From Chloroflexota bacterium (lineage in GTDB: Bacteria > Chloroflexota > Anaerolineae > UBA4142), in NCBI GenBank assembly GCA_016215025.1, contig JACRMI010000053.1, positions 32,619 through 96,618 on the forward strand: 64,000 nucleotides of DNA. The letters run 5' to 3'. Position 1 is the first letter of the stretch. Every line of letters begins with the position of its first letter. Positions 26,062-35,198 of this stretch are shown here, piece by piece. The notes under the pieces were generated by a model. It did no database searches, had not been told where the DNA came from, and saw nothing but the letters and a program-made list of their open reading frames with translations. The position numbers were made by a program, and so were the translations under genes.

Positions 26062-26498
26062 GCGAACGCATTCGCTATCAAGGTGCCATCATCCGCGACG
26101 ATTACATCTTGCTGATTAAGCATCGGCATCATGCCGATGGTCGTGCCTATTGGATCATTCCCGGCGGCGGGCGTGAAGATGGCGAGACAGAAGAAGAGTG
26201 CGTAGTGCGCGAGATGCGCGAGGAAACAAATCTTGATGTCGCGGTCGAAAAACTCTTGTTCGAAGAATCATTGACGGACGGCAATGTGTCTTGGTATGGC
26301 AAGACGTATTGGTGTCGTGTCGTCGGCGGCGAAGCAAAACCCGGCTATGAACCTGAGATCGAAGCGTCTTCGCACTACGGCATCGTCGCAGTTGCCTGGT
26401 TCGACTTGCGGCATCCGGAGAACTGGGAGCCGTTGCTGATCAACGACTGGATTACGTTTCCGTTAGTGCAGAAGATTCAAAAAATGTTGGGCTATTAG
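26058..26498 (+). CDS. NUDIX hydrolase
   Basis: 146 residues. The Nudix box is complete: GGGREDGETEEECVVREMREETNL matches Gx5Ex7REUxEExGU. The enzyme should cleave a nucleoside diphosphate linked to some X; the substrate is not predictable. Start ATG overlaps the upstream zinc-ribbon stop. Followed by a terminator. Confidence 0.9.
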   Translation: MSERIRYQGAIIRDDYILLIKHRHHADGRAYWIIPGGGREDGETEEECVVREMREETNLDVAVEKLLFEESLTDGNVSWYGKTYWCRVVGGEAKPGYEPEIEASSHYGIVAVAWFDLRHPENWEPLLINDWITFPLVQKIQKMLGY

Positions 26499-26535
26499 AC
26501 TACTGAACTGAAACAGGTTCATAGGGTTGTGGATG

Positions 26536-26578
26536 GCAGCAATGCGCCTCACGAACGAGGGTGCGTCGCTGCGTTTTT
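26536..26578 (+). terminator. Probable intrinsic terminator after the NUDIX gene
   Basis: GGCAGCAATGCGCCTC and GAGGGTGCGTCGCTGC form an imperfect hairpin, followed by GTTTTTCTC. Confidence 0.5.
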
Positions 26579-26604
26579 CTCTTCTTTTATTTTCTATCCC
26601 GCTC

Positions 26605-26613
26605 TGGTATAAT
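26605..26613 (+). promoter_or_regulatory. Extended -10 promoter of the PAS-GGDEF gene
   Basis: TG-G-TATAAT with TATAAT at 26608-26613; no convincing -35. The leader to ATG 26696 is about 75 nt. Confidence 0.5.
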
Positions 26614-26695
26614 TAAATACAAGAACAAATCATCAAAGGAACCGAACCCGCGTCCCCGGTCGCTTGCATTTTTATGTAAGGAAAAAGTACAGTCC

Positions 26696-27682
26696 ATGGA
26701 AAATGCCATTCCCCCAAACCCAACCAATGACCAGCTTTTGCAAACGTTGGAAACCTTGCGCCGCCGTGTAACCGAATTGGAAGCTGCCGAAGCCGAACGC
26801 GTGCGTGCCGTCGAAGCACTGCGCCAAAGCGAAGAGAAATATCGCATTCTCTTGGACGACTCAAGCGACCCCATCTTTGCGTTTGCGCCGGAGGGTCGCT
26901 ACCTTTACGTCAACAAAGCGTTCGCCGATGGTGTGGGGAGACAACGCGAAGACATTATCGACAAGACAATCTGGGATGTTTTTCCAAGAGAGGAAGCCGA
27001 CCATCGCTACGCAACGGTCAAATGGGTCTTTGAGCACGCCGCCACCAAAGTCATCGAGGTACGCGTTCCACGCGCCGATGGCGACCGCTATTATCTGACA
27101 ACCGCTAAACCTATTCTGAACCGACACGGCAAAGTGGAAACCGTCATTTGCATTTCCAAAGAAATCACCGAACGCAAGCGCATGGAACAAGAATTGCAGT
27201 ATCTCAGCACGCACGACACTCTGACCGGGCTGTACAATCGCAATTTCTTTGAAACCGAATTGGCGCGCCTGCAACCCAGCCGACAGTTTCCGGTCAGCAT
27301 CGTCATTATCGACATGGACAATCTCAAGTCGGTCAATGACCAATTCGGACATGTCGCCGGAGACCAATTGATTCAAAAGGTCGCCCAATTCCTGCGTGAA
27401 ACTTTTCGCGCGGAAGACATCATCGCGCGCATCGGCGGCGATGAGTTCGCGCTGCTGCTTCCCAAGACCAACGAAGCGGCAGTCCAAGCCGCCGTCGCCC
27501 GCTTGCGCATCAAGCTCCAACAAAATTCCGATGCGCGACTCAACGTTTCGATTGGGGCTGCCACCAGCATGGATGATCGCTCACTGATCGAGGTGATGCG
27601 CATCGCCGACGACTGCATGTATCAAGAAAAGAATGCTCACAAAAAATCGGTGCGCCAGCTCGACCAGAATTCGCAAATCTAA
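26696..27682 (+). CDS. PAS-GGDEF diguanylate cyclase
   Basis: 328 residues, soluble. A short N-terminal coiled coil (about 12-45) leads into one PAS domain (KYRILLDDSSDPIFAFAP to ISKEITERKRMEQ) and then a GGDEF domain. The active site RIGGDEF is intact (GGDEF 247-251), and the inhibitory I-site RxxD (RAED, 238-241) lies five residues upstream, so the enzyme should make c-di-GMP from two GTP with product inhibition. ATG 26696 is preferred; open frame extends back to 26561 across the promoter. PilZ and HD-GYP genes at 58-61 kb could act with it. Confidence 0.88.
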   Translation: MENAIPPNPTNDQLLQTLETLRRRVTELEAAEAERVRAVEALRQSEEKYRILLDDSSDPIFAFAPEGRYLYVNKAFADGVGRQREDIIDKTIWDVFPREEADHRYATVKWVFEHAATKVIEVRVPRADGDRYYLTTAKPILNRHGKVETVICISKEITERKRMEQELQYLSTHDTLTGLYNRNFFETELARLQPSRQFPVSIVIIDMDNLKSVNDQFGHVAGDQLIQKVAQFLRETFRAEDIIARIGGDEFALLLPKTNEAAVQAAVARLRIKLQQNSDARLNVSIGAATSMDDRSLIEVMRIADDCMYQEKNAHKKSVRQLDQNSQI

Positions 27683-27694
27683 CTTGCTTGTGCC

Positions 27695-27945
27695 ATGATC
27701 AAAGAAATCACCGCCAAAACAATTTTATCATCGTCCAAGCAACCCGATCCCTGGTTCGGTATCAAGTACACGATGAACCTCTATCGCGGCTGCCAGCATC
27801 AGTGCATCTATTGCGATTCGCGCAGCGAGTGTTACCAAATCGAAAACTTTGCCGATATTTTGGTCAAGGTCAACGCCATCGATTTGCTTCGTCACGAATT
27901 GGCGCACAAGCGCATGATTGGCACTGTTGGTACAGGATCGATGAA
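27695..27945 (+). pseudogene. N-terminal half of a split radical SAM (SPL-like) gene
   Basis: Encodes MIKEITAKTILSSSKQPDPW and onward through the iron-sulfur motif CQHQCIYC to GTVGTGSM, then stops matching the family at about 27945 and runs on into unrelated codons until 28063. The missing C-terminal half (NDPYMPLEATRNLTGQAL onward) is found at 36616-37242. GATGAA at the break (27940-27945) recurs at the right break (36615-36620). The fragment lacks most of the barrel and should be inactive. The intact homologue is at 35518-36387. Confidence 0.85.
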
Positions 27946-28016
27946 GGCTAAACAACAGCAACAAGAGGAGCACACTGCTGAAGAGAATCCTATTTCTCGT
28001 GTTTTGTGTTTTCTGT

Positions 28017-29642
28017 TTAAGGTGCTGCCCGATCAACCCGCATGGGGTTATCCAACGCAATGATCACCGGCTCCATATCTGCCGGACCGGGGGCGGTATA
28101 ACGGACACCTTCAAAAGGTTCAGGACCGGGTCCACCGGGGACATAGAATGCACGATAGCCGCCTTTCAAGGAAGGGATCTCTACAAACGTGATATTCCGG
28201 GCCGCTTTTTCATCGCCTACAAGAATGATGTCAATGTAATTATCGCGGTCTTCCGAATAGCAGCCGTCGTAGTAGACGCCATCCTTTGGACTCTCTTTTT
28301 GGCCGAGGTCTGATAAGCCGACAACGCGCAAGGTACCACCCGCCACGGAATATGCCACACCGACTTTTTCAAGGAGAATCGTTTCACCATCTGCCCCTTT
28401 AACGTGGATACGGAAGAAATCTTCGTACATGTCGGGGGTTACTCCGGTGACGCCATCGGGCGAAAACCCGCCGGTCGTCAGAATACGAAGGCGAAAATCC
28501 CCTTCATCGTAGAGGGCAAATTCATCATTGGGCAGTAAGCCACTGCCTCTGTCCAATACCGGAACACCCCCTTCTCCCCGCGCTACTGAGCCAACATAAT
28601 TGAGCTTGGCACCCACAAGAAAGGGCCCTCTGTCGTAGGCCGTCGTGTCCGTTGCCCAGGTGAGACCGACGGCGTTGAACTCCCGACCGCCCGGTCCGAT
28701 CAGCAGCAGCGGGGTTTCATCAGCCACAATTTCTAGCTGGACGGGAAAGATCACGTCAGCCTCGCTGCGCTTGCCACGATTGCCAAAATCGCCGAAGACC
28801 ACAACTACGTTCCGCTCATTTAGTTCCCAGTTGGGCACCATCCCTGCAGAGTGGGGGAAGACGACCTCCCCCGTGTTGAGCGTGAATTTAAAATCGGTCA
28901 CGTCAACCGTTTCGGAGGCAACCGGCCAACTGAAGACAATTGGCAAACCATCATCGTAATCGGCGTAGCCTTTGTAGTACCGTCCGACGATATTCGAGAG
29001 GGTTGTGCTGGTCCGATGTCCAAGGCTGGGCTCTTTACCATTGGCGCAGGTCAGTGATCCATACCAACTCCCACCCGCTTCACGCACCGTCTTTTCGGTC
29101 AATTCAGGTACCCCAATGATGTTGTCGAAACCCATGCCTGCGCTAAGGATCATCGGCTCATCACGCCAGTAGTCGGCTCCTTCCAGAGCACCATTGTGGA
29201 GTTGATTCAGAATGATTGGCAGGCTGGCTCGTGGTCCACTCAGCGTAATAATACCGACACCAACCAGCGCGGCAACGAGCGCCATCCACCAGCGATAGTA
29301 GAAGTTTTGATCAACACCCTTTGCAAGGATGACTTGTGTCCAGCGGAGCAGCAAAAAGAGGGCGAACCCAACGAATACCAGCATGGGAATGACAAATCCA
29401 TGCACTGCAGCATGAATCGCATTGACAACGACGACAACGACGGCTGCACCGCCTAGAATATGGGGCGCATACGGTTTGGCAATTCCGAGCAACACAATGA
29501 GCGCCGCCGCGATGCCAACGATGTTACCAGTAATGCGTAATGGTTCGGCCATGTTTAGAGATACATGGACCACGATGTCGATGATGTTCCATAAAATGAT
29601 CAGGGTCGGTAACCACTGAAATCTCTTGTTTTCCGTTTTCAT
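28017..29642 (-). CDS. Membrane protein with large extracytoplasmic domain, function unknown
   Basis: 541 residues. Four or five TM helices lie in about 1-150 (TLIILWNIIDIVVHVSL, ITGNIVGIAAALIVLLGI, ILGGAAVVVVVVNAIHAAV, MALVAALVGVGIITLSG). A C-terminal part of roughly 390 residues, rich in beta-type sequence, should lie outside the cytoplasm; it has a few Cys but no motif I recognise. GGAGAAG stands just before ATG. Last gene of the minus-strand operon and the left end of the insert. No function is proposed. Confidence 0.6.
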   Translation of the reverse strand: MKTENKRFQWLPTLIILWNIIDIVVHVSLNMAEPLRITGNIVGIAAALIVLLGIAKPYAPHILGGAAVVVVVVNAIHAAVHGFVIPMLVFVGFALFLLLRWTQVILAKGVDQNFYYRWWMALVAALVGVGIITLSGPRASLPIILNQLHNGALEGADYWRDEPMILSAGMGFDNIIGVPELTEKTVREAGGSWYGSLTCANGKEPSLGHRTSTTLSNIVGRYYKGYADYDDGLPIVFSWPVASETVDVTDFKFTLNTGEVVFPHSAGMVPNWELNERNVVVVFGDFGNRGKRSEADVIFPVQLEIVADETPLLLIGPGGREFNAVGLTWATDTTAYDRGPFLVGAKLNYVGSVARGEGGVPVLDRGSGLLPNDEFALYDEGDFRLRILTTGGFSPDGVTGVTPDMYEDFFRIHVKGADGETILLEKVGVAYSVAGGTLRVVGLSDLGQKESPKDGVYYDGCYSEDRDNYIDIILVGDEKAARNITFVEIPSLKGGYRAFYVPGGPGPEPFEGVRYTAPGPADMEPVIIALDNPMRVDRAAP

Positions 29643-29698
29643 TTTCTTCTCCTTAGTTTCTTGAATCGAGCAGGTAAATGTTGCTCTGTTTCTGAGTT

Positions 29699-30883
29699 TC
29701 AGTCTTGCGGCGTAACCTCAATGAACTCGTTGACACGGCGGGCAATTTCCTCGCCCTGATCATCCTGCAAGAAGTGGCTGGCTTCTGGCAGGCGGACATG
29801 ATCCCAACCCGCTGAACCCGGGATATGATCGATTAATGTCTGTTGAATGACTGGATTGCCTAGATTGCCGCCATCATTATTACCCCAGATGGACAGGAAT
29901 GGATTCGTGAATTCGCCGAGTCCTGCCCAACCGCTATCGGTTACACCGGGCAATTGATTAATCAGCCCTGGGAAAGCGCGTACACCACCCATAAAAATGC
30001 GTGAAGGGAAGGGTGCAGCGTAGGCTTGTTCTTCTTCCGGCGTCAGATCATAGTAGGTTTGCGCTTCCACAATTACTTCTGGACGAAAGCGTTCGTCGTT
30101 GCGGGCATAATCGATCCACAAGCTAAAGTAGTTGAGGTCGGTTTCGACTCCCAAGCTTGGGGGACTCTTTTCCCAGTCGATTGGTTCTTGTTGGGCAGGG
30201 AGTTTGAGGATAGCTTGGTGGAACAGGTTACGGGTAATTCGTGGATTTTTGGGCAAGGGGAAGGGGGTCGTACCTTCTTGAAATCTGGGTAAGAAACCGT
30301 TGCCCACAACCAGGCGATCAAACCAGTCGGGATGGGTGCCGACGACTTGCAGCCCGATGAGGCTACCCCAGTCCTGTACAAAGATGGTCAGCTTGGCGTC
30401 ATCCAGCTCCAGTTCCTGAATGAAAGCCTCTAGTCGATCCACATGGTCCTGATAGGTATAGTAATCCGGGTCGATGGGCTTGTCCGAGCGGCCCATGCCG
30501 AGGTGATCCATGGCGATCACCCGGTGCCCAGCACCCTCAAGAACGGGGATCATCTTGCGGTAGAGATACGACCACGATGGCTGCCCATGCAGCAACAGGA
30601 TCTTCTCACCGGACTCACCCGAACCCACATCGACATAAGCCTGGCGCAGCCCGTCAATTTCGACATACAGTGGCTCATACGGCCAGTCCGCCAAGTTTTC
30701 TAAACAGGTATCCGGTGTGCGGACGAACTCCACACCCTCTTCTGTTGTCATGATCTCCACATCAACACCCTCAATGCAGGGGGCATCTTTAGGTACGCTA
30801 GAACAGCCTGTCAACAGCAAAACGATAATGAGAATGAGAAGATTTACATTCTTCCACATGAGTTTGTGATTTATGCGCGTCAT
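29699..30883 (-). CDS. Haloalkane dehalogenase-like alpha/beta-hydrolase lipoprotein
   Basis: 394 residues. A lipoprotein signal ends with lipobox LLTGC (C27). The alpha/beta-hydrolase core follows dehalogenase subfamily I: HGQPSWSYLYR (99-109), nucleophile Asp in VQDWG (D171) with Trp next to it, candidate acid D337 in WGNNDGG and His 370 in EASHF. In that family the Asp displaces halide from haloalkanes and two Trp hold it. Related enzymes are cytoplasmic or periplasmic; the lipid anchor is unusual. Start 30883 has AAGGAAAAGAT upstream. Real substrate unknown; epoxide or ester hydrolysis is possible. Confidence 0.8.
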   Translation of the reverse strand: MTRINHKLMWKNVNLLILIIVLLLTGCSSVPKDAPCIEGVDVEIMTTEEGVEFVRTPDTCLENLADWPYEPLYVEIDGLRQAYVDVGSGESGEKILLLHGQPSWSYLYRKMIPVLEGAGHRVIAMDHLGMGRSDKPIDPDYYTYQDHVDRLEAFIQELELDDAKLTIFVQDWGSLIGLQVVGTHPDWFDRLVVGNGFLPRFQEGTTPFPLPKNPRITRNLFHQAILKLPAQQEPIDWEKSPPSLGVETDLNYFSLWIDYARNDERFRPEVIVEAQTYYDLTPEEEQAYAAPFPSRIFMGGVRAFPGLINQLPGVTDSGWAGLGEFTNPFLSIWGNNDGGNLGNPVIQQTLIDHIPGSAGWDHVRLPEASHFLQDDQGEEIARRVNEFIEVTPQD

Positions 30884-30954
30884 TATCTTTTCCTTTATGA
30901 AATCCTTCAGCAGTTCAAAATGCTGAAGGGTTTTGTTCAACTAAACTCAAAGGG

Positions 30955-31122
30955 TCATTTTTTCCTGAGAACCAACAAGCCCCAGATGAAAAAACCGAAT
31001 TCTACAATTGTGGATACAATCGTGATCGCATCCAAACTGCCATTGATAAATGCTGGTATTCGGCTCAGGATGAGCAAGCCAAAAACGACCAGCACGGCTT
31101 TGATGTAAGTTGTTTTATTCAT
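30955..31122 (-). CDS. 55-residue membrane protein
   Basis: Starts MNKTTYIKAVLVVFGLLI and ends FFIWGLLVLRKK, with two hydrophobic segments (about 8-22 and 34-52). AGAGGTG precedes the ATG and the gene begins 10 nt after the stop of the metallo-beta-lactamase gene, in line with the operon. Two membrane hairpin segments and a basic C-terminus suggest a small accessory membrane protein. No homologue is known to me. Confidence 0.65.
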   Translation of the reverse strand: MNKTTYIKAVLVVFGLLILSRIPAFINGSLDAITIVSTIVEFGFFIWGLLVLRKK

Positions 31123-31132
31123 CGTTGCACCT

Positions 31133-32233
31133 CTATTTCTTCAATAGTTCTACAATTGTGATTTTTTCTGAATCCACTGGGATTTTGACCCTAGTGCCGT
31201 CATTGGCCATATAGACTTCACCATCATAGATTGCTCTGGCATCCCGCAGGAATGGATTGACCAGAATCTGATTGGGCACTGGCGGCAGGACGTGGGTAAT
31301 GAGCAGATAGGGAATTCCGGCATCTCTGGCAACGATCCCAGCTTGCTCAGGGGTAATGTGATAATCTTTAATATCTTCTGCAACAAGTGATGCATTGTTT
31401 TCGAAATCGCGAGTGGCTTCCGACACCATGGATGACATTTCATGATTCAAAGCCTCGCTGACCAGAACATCTGCACCCATGGAATGGTGGATCAGGCTTT
31501 CGGTGAAGATCGTGTCGCCCGAAATCACTACGCTTTTACCTTTATAGGTTACTCGATAGCCCACGGCCGGGAATACCGGGGTGTGGTCAACATTGAAGGC
31601 AATCACCTGTACGCCATCTTCTTCATACACCACGTCACTGGCCATCAGATCAGTTCCCAGGTCGAACAGATGCACCTCGCCACCAGCTCCTGAGGGGGGT
31701 ACAGCTTCCACACCATGATGTGCAATTCGATAACCTTTATCGAGTTGATAGGCAGCCTCAAATCCGGCCACGACTTCTTCAATACCTGGAGGACCGTAGA
31801 TGGGCAGCGGCTCAGCGGGACCGCTGGTTGCCCAACGCTTCAACATCAACTCACCCATATCGCCGATATGATCCGAATGGTAGTGGGTCAAAAATAATGC
31901 ATCGACCGAACTGGCGTCAATGATCAATTCAAGTTGACGGGTGCTGCCGGGGCCGGCATCAAATACCAAGATCTGATCGCCGGCTATGACAATGGTTTGC
32001 GGGCCAGCCCGGTTGGGATCTGGCAGGGGAGCACCCGTTCCGGTCGTGATGACATAGAGAGCATCTTCCTCAAAATGCTTTGCCTTCCGATTGGTTGATA
32101 CCGCAGTATTGATAAGCATTTTAACCGCGAAATCCGGCAGGTTGTTCAGGAACCAAACCCCACCAACGAGCAGGACCAACACCGCCCCTCCTACGATGAA
32201 CGCTCGCTTGTGTTTCATAACAAAGTTCATCAT
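31133..32233 (-). CDS. Membrane-anchored metallo-beta-lactamase-fold hydrolase
   Basis: 366 residues. An N-terminal TM segment (about 11-30) anchors a metallo-beta-lactamase fold of the RNase Z/arylsulfatase-like branch: ITTGTGAPLPDPNRAGP, then the zinc motif HYHSDH (residues 117-122), a later SGDTIFTESL giving the bridging Asp, and a C-terminal His in LLITHVLPP. The anchor places the enzyme outside the cytoplasm, so tRNA processing is unlikely; a lactonase or phosphodiesterase/sulfatase activity fits better but is not provable. ATG 32233 lies 1 nt after the stop of the DJ-1 gene; translation is coupled. Confidence 0.82.
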   Translation of the reverse strand: MMNFVMKHKRAFIVGGAVLVLLVGGVWFLNNLPDFAVKMLINTAVSTNRKAKHFEEDALYVITTGTGAPLPDPNRAGPQTIVIAGDQILVFDAGPGSTRQLELIIDASSVDALFLTHYHSDHIGDMGELMLKRWATSGPAEPLPIYGPPGIEEVVAGFEAAYQLDKGYRIAHHGVEAVPPSGAGGEVHLFDLGTDLMASDVVYEEDGVQVIAFNVDHTPVFPAVGYRVTYKGKSVVISGDTIFTESLIHHSMGADVLVSEALNHEMSSMVSEATRDFENNASLVAEDIKDYHITPEQAGIVARDAGIPYLLITHVLPPVPNQILVNPFLRDARAIYDGEVYMANDGTRVKIPVDSEKITIVELLKK

Positions 32234-32234
32234 T

Positions 32235-33071
32235 TTAGTTCTTCTCCGCCAGCATGCGCAGCAATGTCTGAGCTGTCTCGCCCGATGAATTCTGGTTCTG
32301 CCCGGTGACGATATTGCCGTCAACCGCCACATAGGTGGCAAAGAAATCCCTGAATGCCGTGGCACTTACGAAGTTCGCACCCAGTCGACGCAGCTCGGTT
32401 TCCGGATGTTGCGGCGTGATCCCAATGCCGAGTTCTTCAATCTGCTTATCGGTAACACCGGTCATCGTGCGGCCTTCAACTAGCGGACTGCCATCGACGT
32501 CGGTTGCCTTCAGAAAGCCGAGAGCGCCATGACACACCGAACCCAGCAGAACACCTTTCGCATGGGCTTTTGAGATCTTCTCGCCAAGCACTTTGCTGTA
32601 GCCCAGGTCGTAGGCTGCACCCCAGCCACCCGCCATCCAGACGATGTCGTAATCGAGGAAATCCACGTCTTCGATGCTGAGCGAGTTCTGCGTTTTGTTC
32701 TGGGCATCGGCATCATCCAGATACCGTTTGTCGGCATGTGTGGCCAGCGGCCAGCGCAGACTGACGGGTTCAAACGGTATTACGCCCCCTTTGATGCTGG
32801 CAATATCGACTGTCATGCCTGCATCGATGAACTCATAATAGGCAATGGTCAATTCGGACCCATACACGCCGGTCTTTACGCCGTGTGCCGGGTCCCCCAA
32901 GGTATCGTGATTGGTGGCAATGATGAGTGCCCGGCGCCCCTCGAAATCGTATTCTGTTCGATCATAGTCAGGATGGAAACCAATCCAATTGAGTATTTGT
33001 GGCAACAGGATCAATGAAGGCACAATAGCCCCTAGCAATACGATTCCCGCAATAAGTAAATTCTTCTTCAA
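32235..33071 (-). CDS. Membrane-anchored DJ-1/PfpI (Hsp31-like) protein
   Basis: 278 residues. N-terminal signal anchor (about 4-30), then a DJ-1/PfpI domain: RRALIIATNHD, GSELTIAYYEF with the conserved Glu (E73), and the nucleophile elbow GSVCHGALGF (C180, H181). In Hsp31-type members the Cys-His-Glu set gives glyoxalase III or deglycase activity. Here the domain should face outward. First gene of the minus-strand operon; AAGGATAAC precedes the ATG. Divergent from the sensor kinase 172 bp away, which probably regulates it. Confidence 0.85.
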   Translation of the reverse strand: MKKNLLIAGIVLLGAIVPSLILLPQILNWIGFHPDYDRTEYDFEGRRALIIATNHDTLGDPAHGVKTGVYGSELTIAYYEFIDAGMTVDIASIKGGVIPFEPVSLRWPLATHADKRYLDDADAQNKTQNSLSIEDVDFLDYDIVWMAGGWGAAYDLGYSKVLGEKISKAHAKGVLLGSVCHGALGFLKATDVDGSPLVEGRTMTGVTDKQIEELGIGITPQHPETELRRLGANFVSATAFRDFFATYVAVDGNIVTGQNQNSSGETAQTLLRMLAEKN

Positions 33072-33243
33072 AAAGTTATCCTTTGCTTAGTGTTTGTTGA
33101 ATGAATCTCGTGTTTGAGAAATCTTCATACAGTATAAAGTAAGTGTTAGATGGCCACATCTGGCGCAGGGCAGAATAACGGTTGAAGTGTACGGCGTCGA
33201 CATCCCCTAAAAGACATATGCCAAAAGTAAAGGGGTAATATCT
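33072..33243. promoter_or_regulatory. Divergent promoter region between the hydrolase operon and the two-component system
   Basis: 172 bp. On the minus strand a TATACT (33136-33131) is placed about 60 nt before the DJ-1 start, without a good -35. On the plus strand AAAGGGG is the ribosome site for ATG 33244. No clear operator palindrome could be picked out by eye. Confidence 0.35.
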
Positions 33244-34539
33244 ATGGGTAGACAGTTGTTGGCGAAAAGCAAATTGTGTTATACTTCAACTTACATGAAA
33301 ACAAAGTTGCAGATCCCCCAGAAACAAGGCGCATTTCCATCCTTACGCCGGTGGCTAAATGTCAATCCCCCGGTCAATCTCATCCAGCTAATTGTGGGCG
33401 GCAGTGTGTTGATTTTGGTCTCGTCTCTTTTCGGCCGATCGAGTTCAGTTCCACCCTGGCAGTTTTGGGTTATACTCTTGTTGCTAGGAGCGATCTGGGC
33501 GACGGCGCGCGGGATAGCACATCGGTACGGTGAAGCACCCGGCATCAAGATAGCGCTGCTCTGGATTGGCGTTTCGCTGGTGCTTGCAGAAGCGATAACC
33601 ATCGTTTCCGCCGGCGAGTTTCCCCGCATCTTGTATATGCTCCTACCGATTATCGCCGTCTTCTGTCTGCCGGGACGCTGGTCACTGGCAATCACCATCG
33701 GCTCTCTATTCTGGGTGATGCTCAGCGTGACGCTCTTTCCTATTCCGGAAATCCGTCTGCAGTCCCTGATCATTGCGCTGATCTTCGTGACCTACCTGGG
33801 CGGTTATGGCCTCGCCTATGCCCTCCTGCAAGAACGGCGTGCCCGGGAGGAGACGCAACATTTGCTGCGCGAGCTGGCCGAAGCGAACGACCAGTTGACG
33901 CAATACGCTGCGGAGGTAGCCCAGTTAGCCACGATGCGCGAACGAAACCGCATTGCCCGCGAGATTCACGACAGTCTGGGGCACTATCTGACGGTCATTG
34001 GCGTGCAGTTGGAAAAGGCGATAGCCTTTGATGCCGTCAACCAGGAAGAAGCGCGGCTAGCCGTCAAAGCGGCTAAGCGACTGACCGATGACGCGTTGAC
34101 CGAGCTGCGCAGTTCCGTCGGTGCGCTGCGCGAAACAGATGACTCGTTTACCCTACAGTCGGCGCTGAAAGCTTTGGTGCAGAACATGCGGCAAAGTGGG
34201 TTGTCAGTGAATTTAAGGTGGTGTGGTGATGAATACGGCTTCTCGGAGCAGCAGTTGTTGACCCTATTCCGGGCCGCTCAGGAAGGGTTAACGAACGTGC
34301 AGAAACATGCGGGGGCGCAACAGGCGCTGATTGAGATATCGTTGGACGCGGAAACGGCTTCTCTCAGGCTCACCGACGACGGCATTGGCTTTGACTGGAA
34401 AGCGATACGGAGCGGCGGCTATGGACTTCAAATGCTCCGCGAGCGTGTCGAACTGGTGAGAGGAGAGATGACGCTGGGTCGTTCATCGGCCGGTGGCGCG
34501 CAACTGGTGGTAGCGTTGCCAAAAGAAGGAGTCTCATGA
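33244..34539 (+). CDS. Sensor histidine kinase, DesK/DegS (HisKA_3) type
   Basis: 431 residues. About six TM helices in 30-205 without a large extracellular loop, so the signal is probably sensed within or at the membrane. A coiled coil leads to the dimerisation helix with phospho-acceptor H242 in AREIHDSLGHYL, followed by a HATPase domain with LTNVQKHAGA (N box), DDGIGFD (G1) and GGYGLQMLRERV (G2). ATG 33244 has AAAGGGG 8 nt upstream; ATG 33295 is an alternative. It overlaps the response regulator by 4 nt. Confidence 0.9.
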   Translation: MGRQLLAKSKLCYTSTYMKTKLQIPQKQGAFPSLRRWLNVNPPVNLIQLIVGGSVLILVSSLFGRSSSVPPWQFWVILLLLGAIWATARGIAHRYGEAPGIKIALLWIGVSLVLAEAITIVSAGEFPRILYMLLPIIAVFCLPGRWSLAITIGSLFWVMLSVTLFPIPEIRLQSLIIALIFVTYLGGYGLAYALLQERRAREETQHLLRELAEANDQLTQYAAEVAQLATMRERNRIAREIHDSLGHYLTVIGVQLEKAIAFDAVNQEEARLAVKAAKRLTDDALTELRSSVGALRETDDSFTLQSALKALVQNMRQSGLSVNLRWCGDEYGFSEQQLLTLFRAAQEGLTNVQKHAGAQQALIEISLDAETASLRLTDDGIGFDWKAIRSGGYGLQMLRERVELVRGEMTLGRSSAGGAQLVVALPKEGVS

Positions 34540-35198
34540 GCGAACCTGTGATTCGGGTACTTATTGTCGATGATCAACTCCTGATGCGGGACGGGTTGGC
34601 CTCCTTACTCAACATCCAACCGGGAATCGACGTGGTGGGCACGACCGAAAACGGCCAGGAAGCGATTGCGATCGTGGCTGACCTGCTGCCTGACATCGTG
34701 TTGATGGATGTGCGCATGCCGGTGATGGACGGCATTGAGGCGACGGCCGAGATTCACCGACGTTTTCCGGAGATTAAGGTGCTGATGCTGACCACTTTCG
34801 ACGATGAAGCGTATGTGAGCGGAGCGTTGCGCGCCGGGGCGTTTGGCTATGTCTTGAAAAACACGCCCGCGCTAGATCTGGCGCAGGCGATTCAGATGGC
34901 GCACCGGGGCATGGTGCAATTGGCGCCTTCAGCGGCTGACAAAGTCGCCAAGATAATTAGCGGGGCCCGAACACCCGGGAAGGACATGGGTACGGACAAT
35001 CCACTGACCAACCTGACCGAGCGAGAGATTGAAGTACTGCGTCTGTTGGTTCAGGGAGCAAGCAACAGGGAGATTGCCGGCGAACTGGTGATCACCGAGG
35101 GTACGGTCAAGTCGCATGTCTCCAATATTCTCAATCGATTAGAGGCGCGGGATAGAACGCAGGCGGCCGTTATCGCTGTCAAACACGGGTTGACTTAA
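34536..35198 (+). CDS. NarL/LuxR-family response regulator
   Basis: 220 residues. Receiver domain with the acidic pair in VDDQ, phospho-acceptor D58 in DIVLMDVRMP, Thr in LMLTTFDDEAYV and Lys in YVLKNTPA. C-terminal LuxR-type helix-turn-helix (LTEREIEVLRLLVQGASNREIAGEL, VKSHVSNILNRL). The canonical partner of the DesK-type kinase with which it overlaps (ATGA). Likely controls the divergent anchored-hydrolase operon. Confidence 0.92.
   Translation: MSEPVIRVLIVDDQLLMRDGLASLLNIQPGIDVVGTTENGQEAIAIVADLLPDIVLMDVRMPVMDGIEATAEIHRRFPEIKVLMLTTFDDEAYVSGALRAGAFGYVLKNTPALDLAQAIQMAHRGMVQLAPSAADKVAKIISGARTPGKDMGTDNPLTNLTEREIEVLRLLVQGASNREIAGELVITEGTVKSHVSNILNRLEARDRTQAAVIAVKHGLT

Noticed and set aside
31133..32233. 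Calling the metallo-beta-lactamase-fold protein RNase Z
   Set aside because: It has an N-terminal membrane anchor that would place it outside the cytoplasm, away from tRNA precursors.
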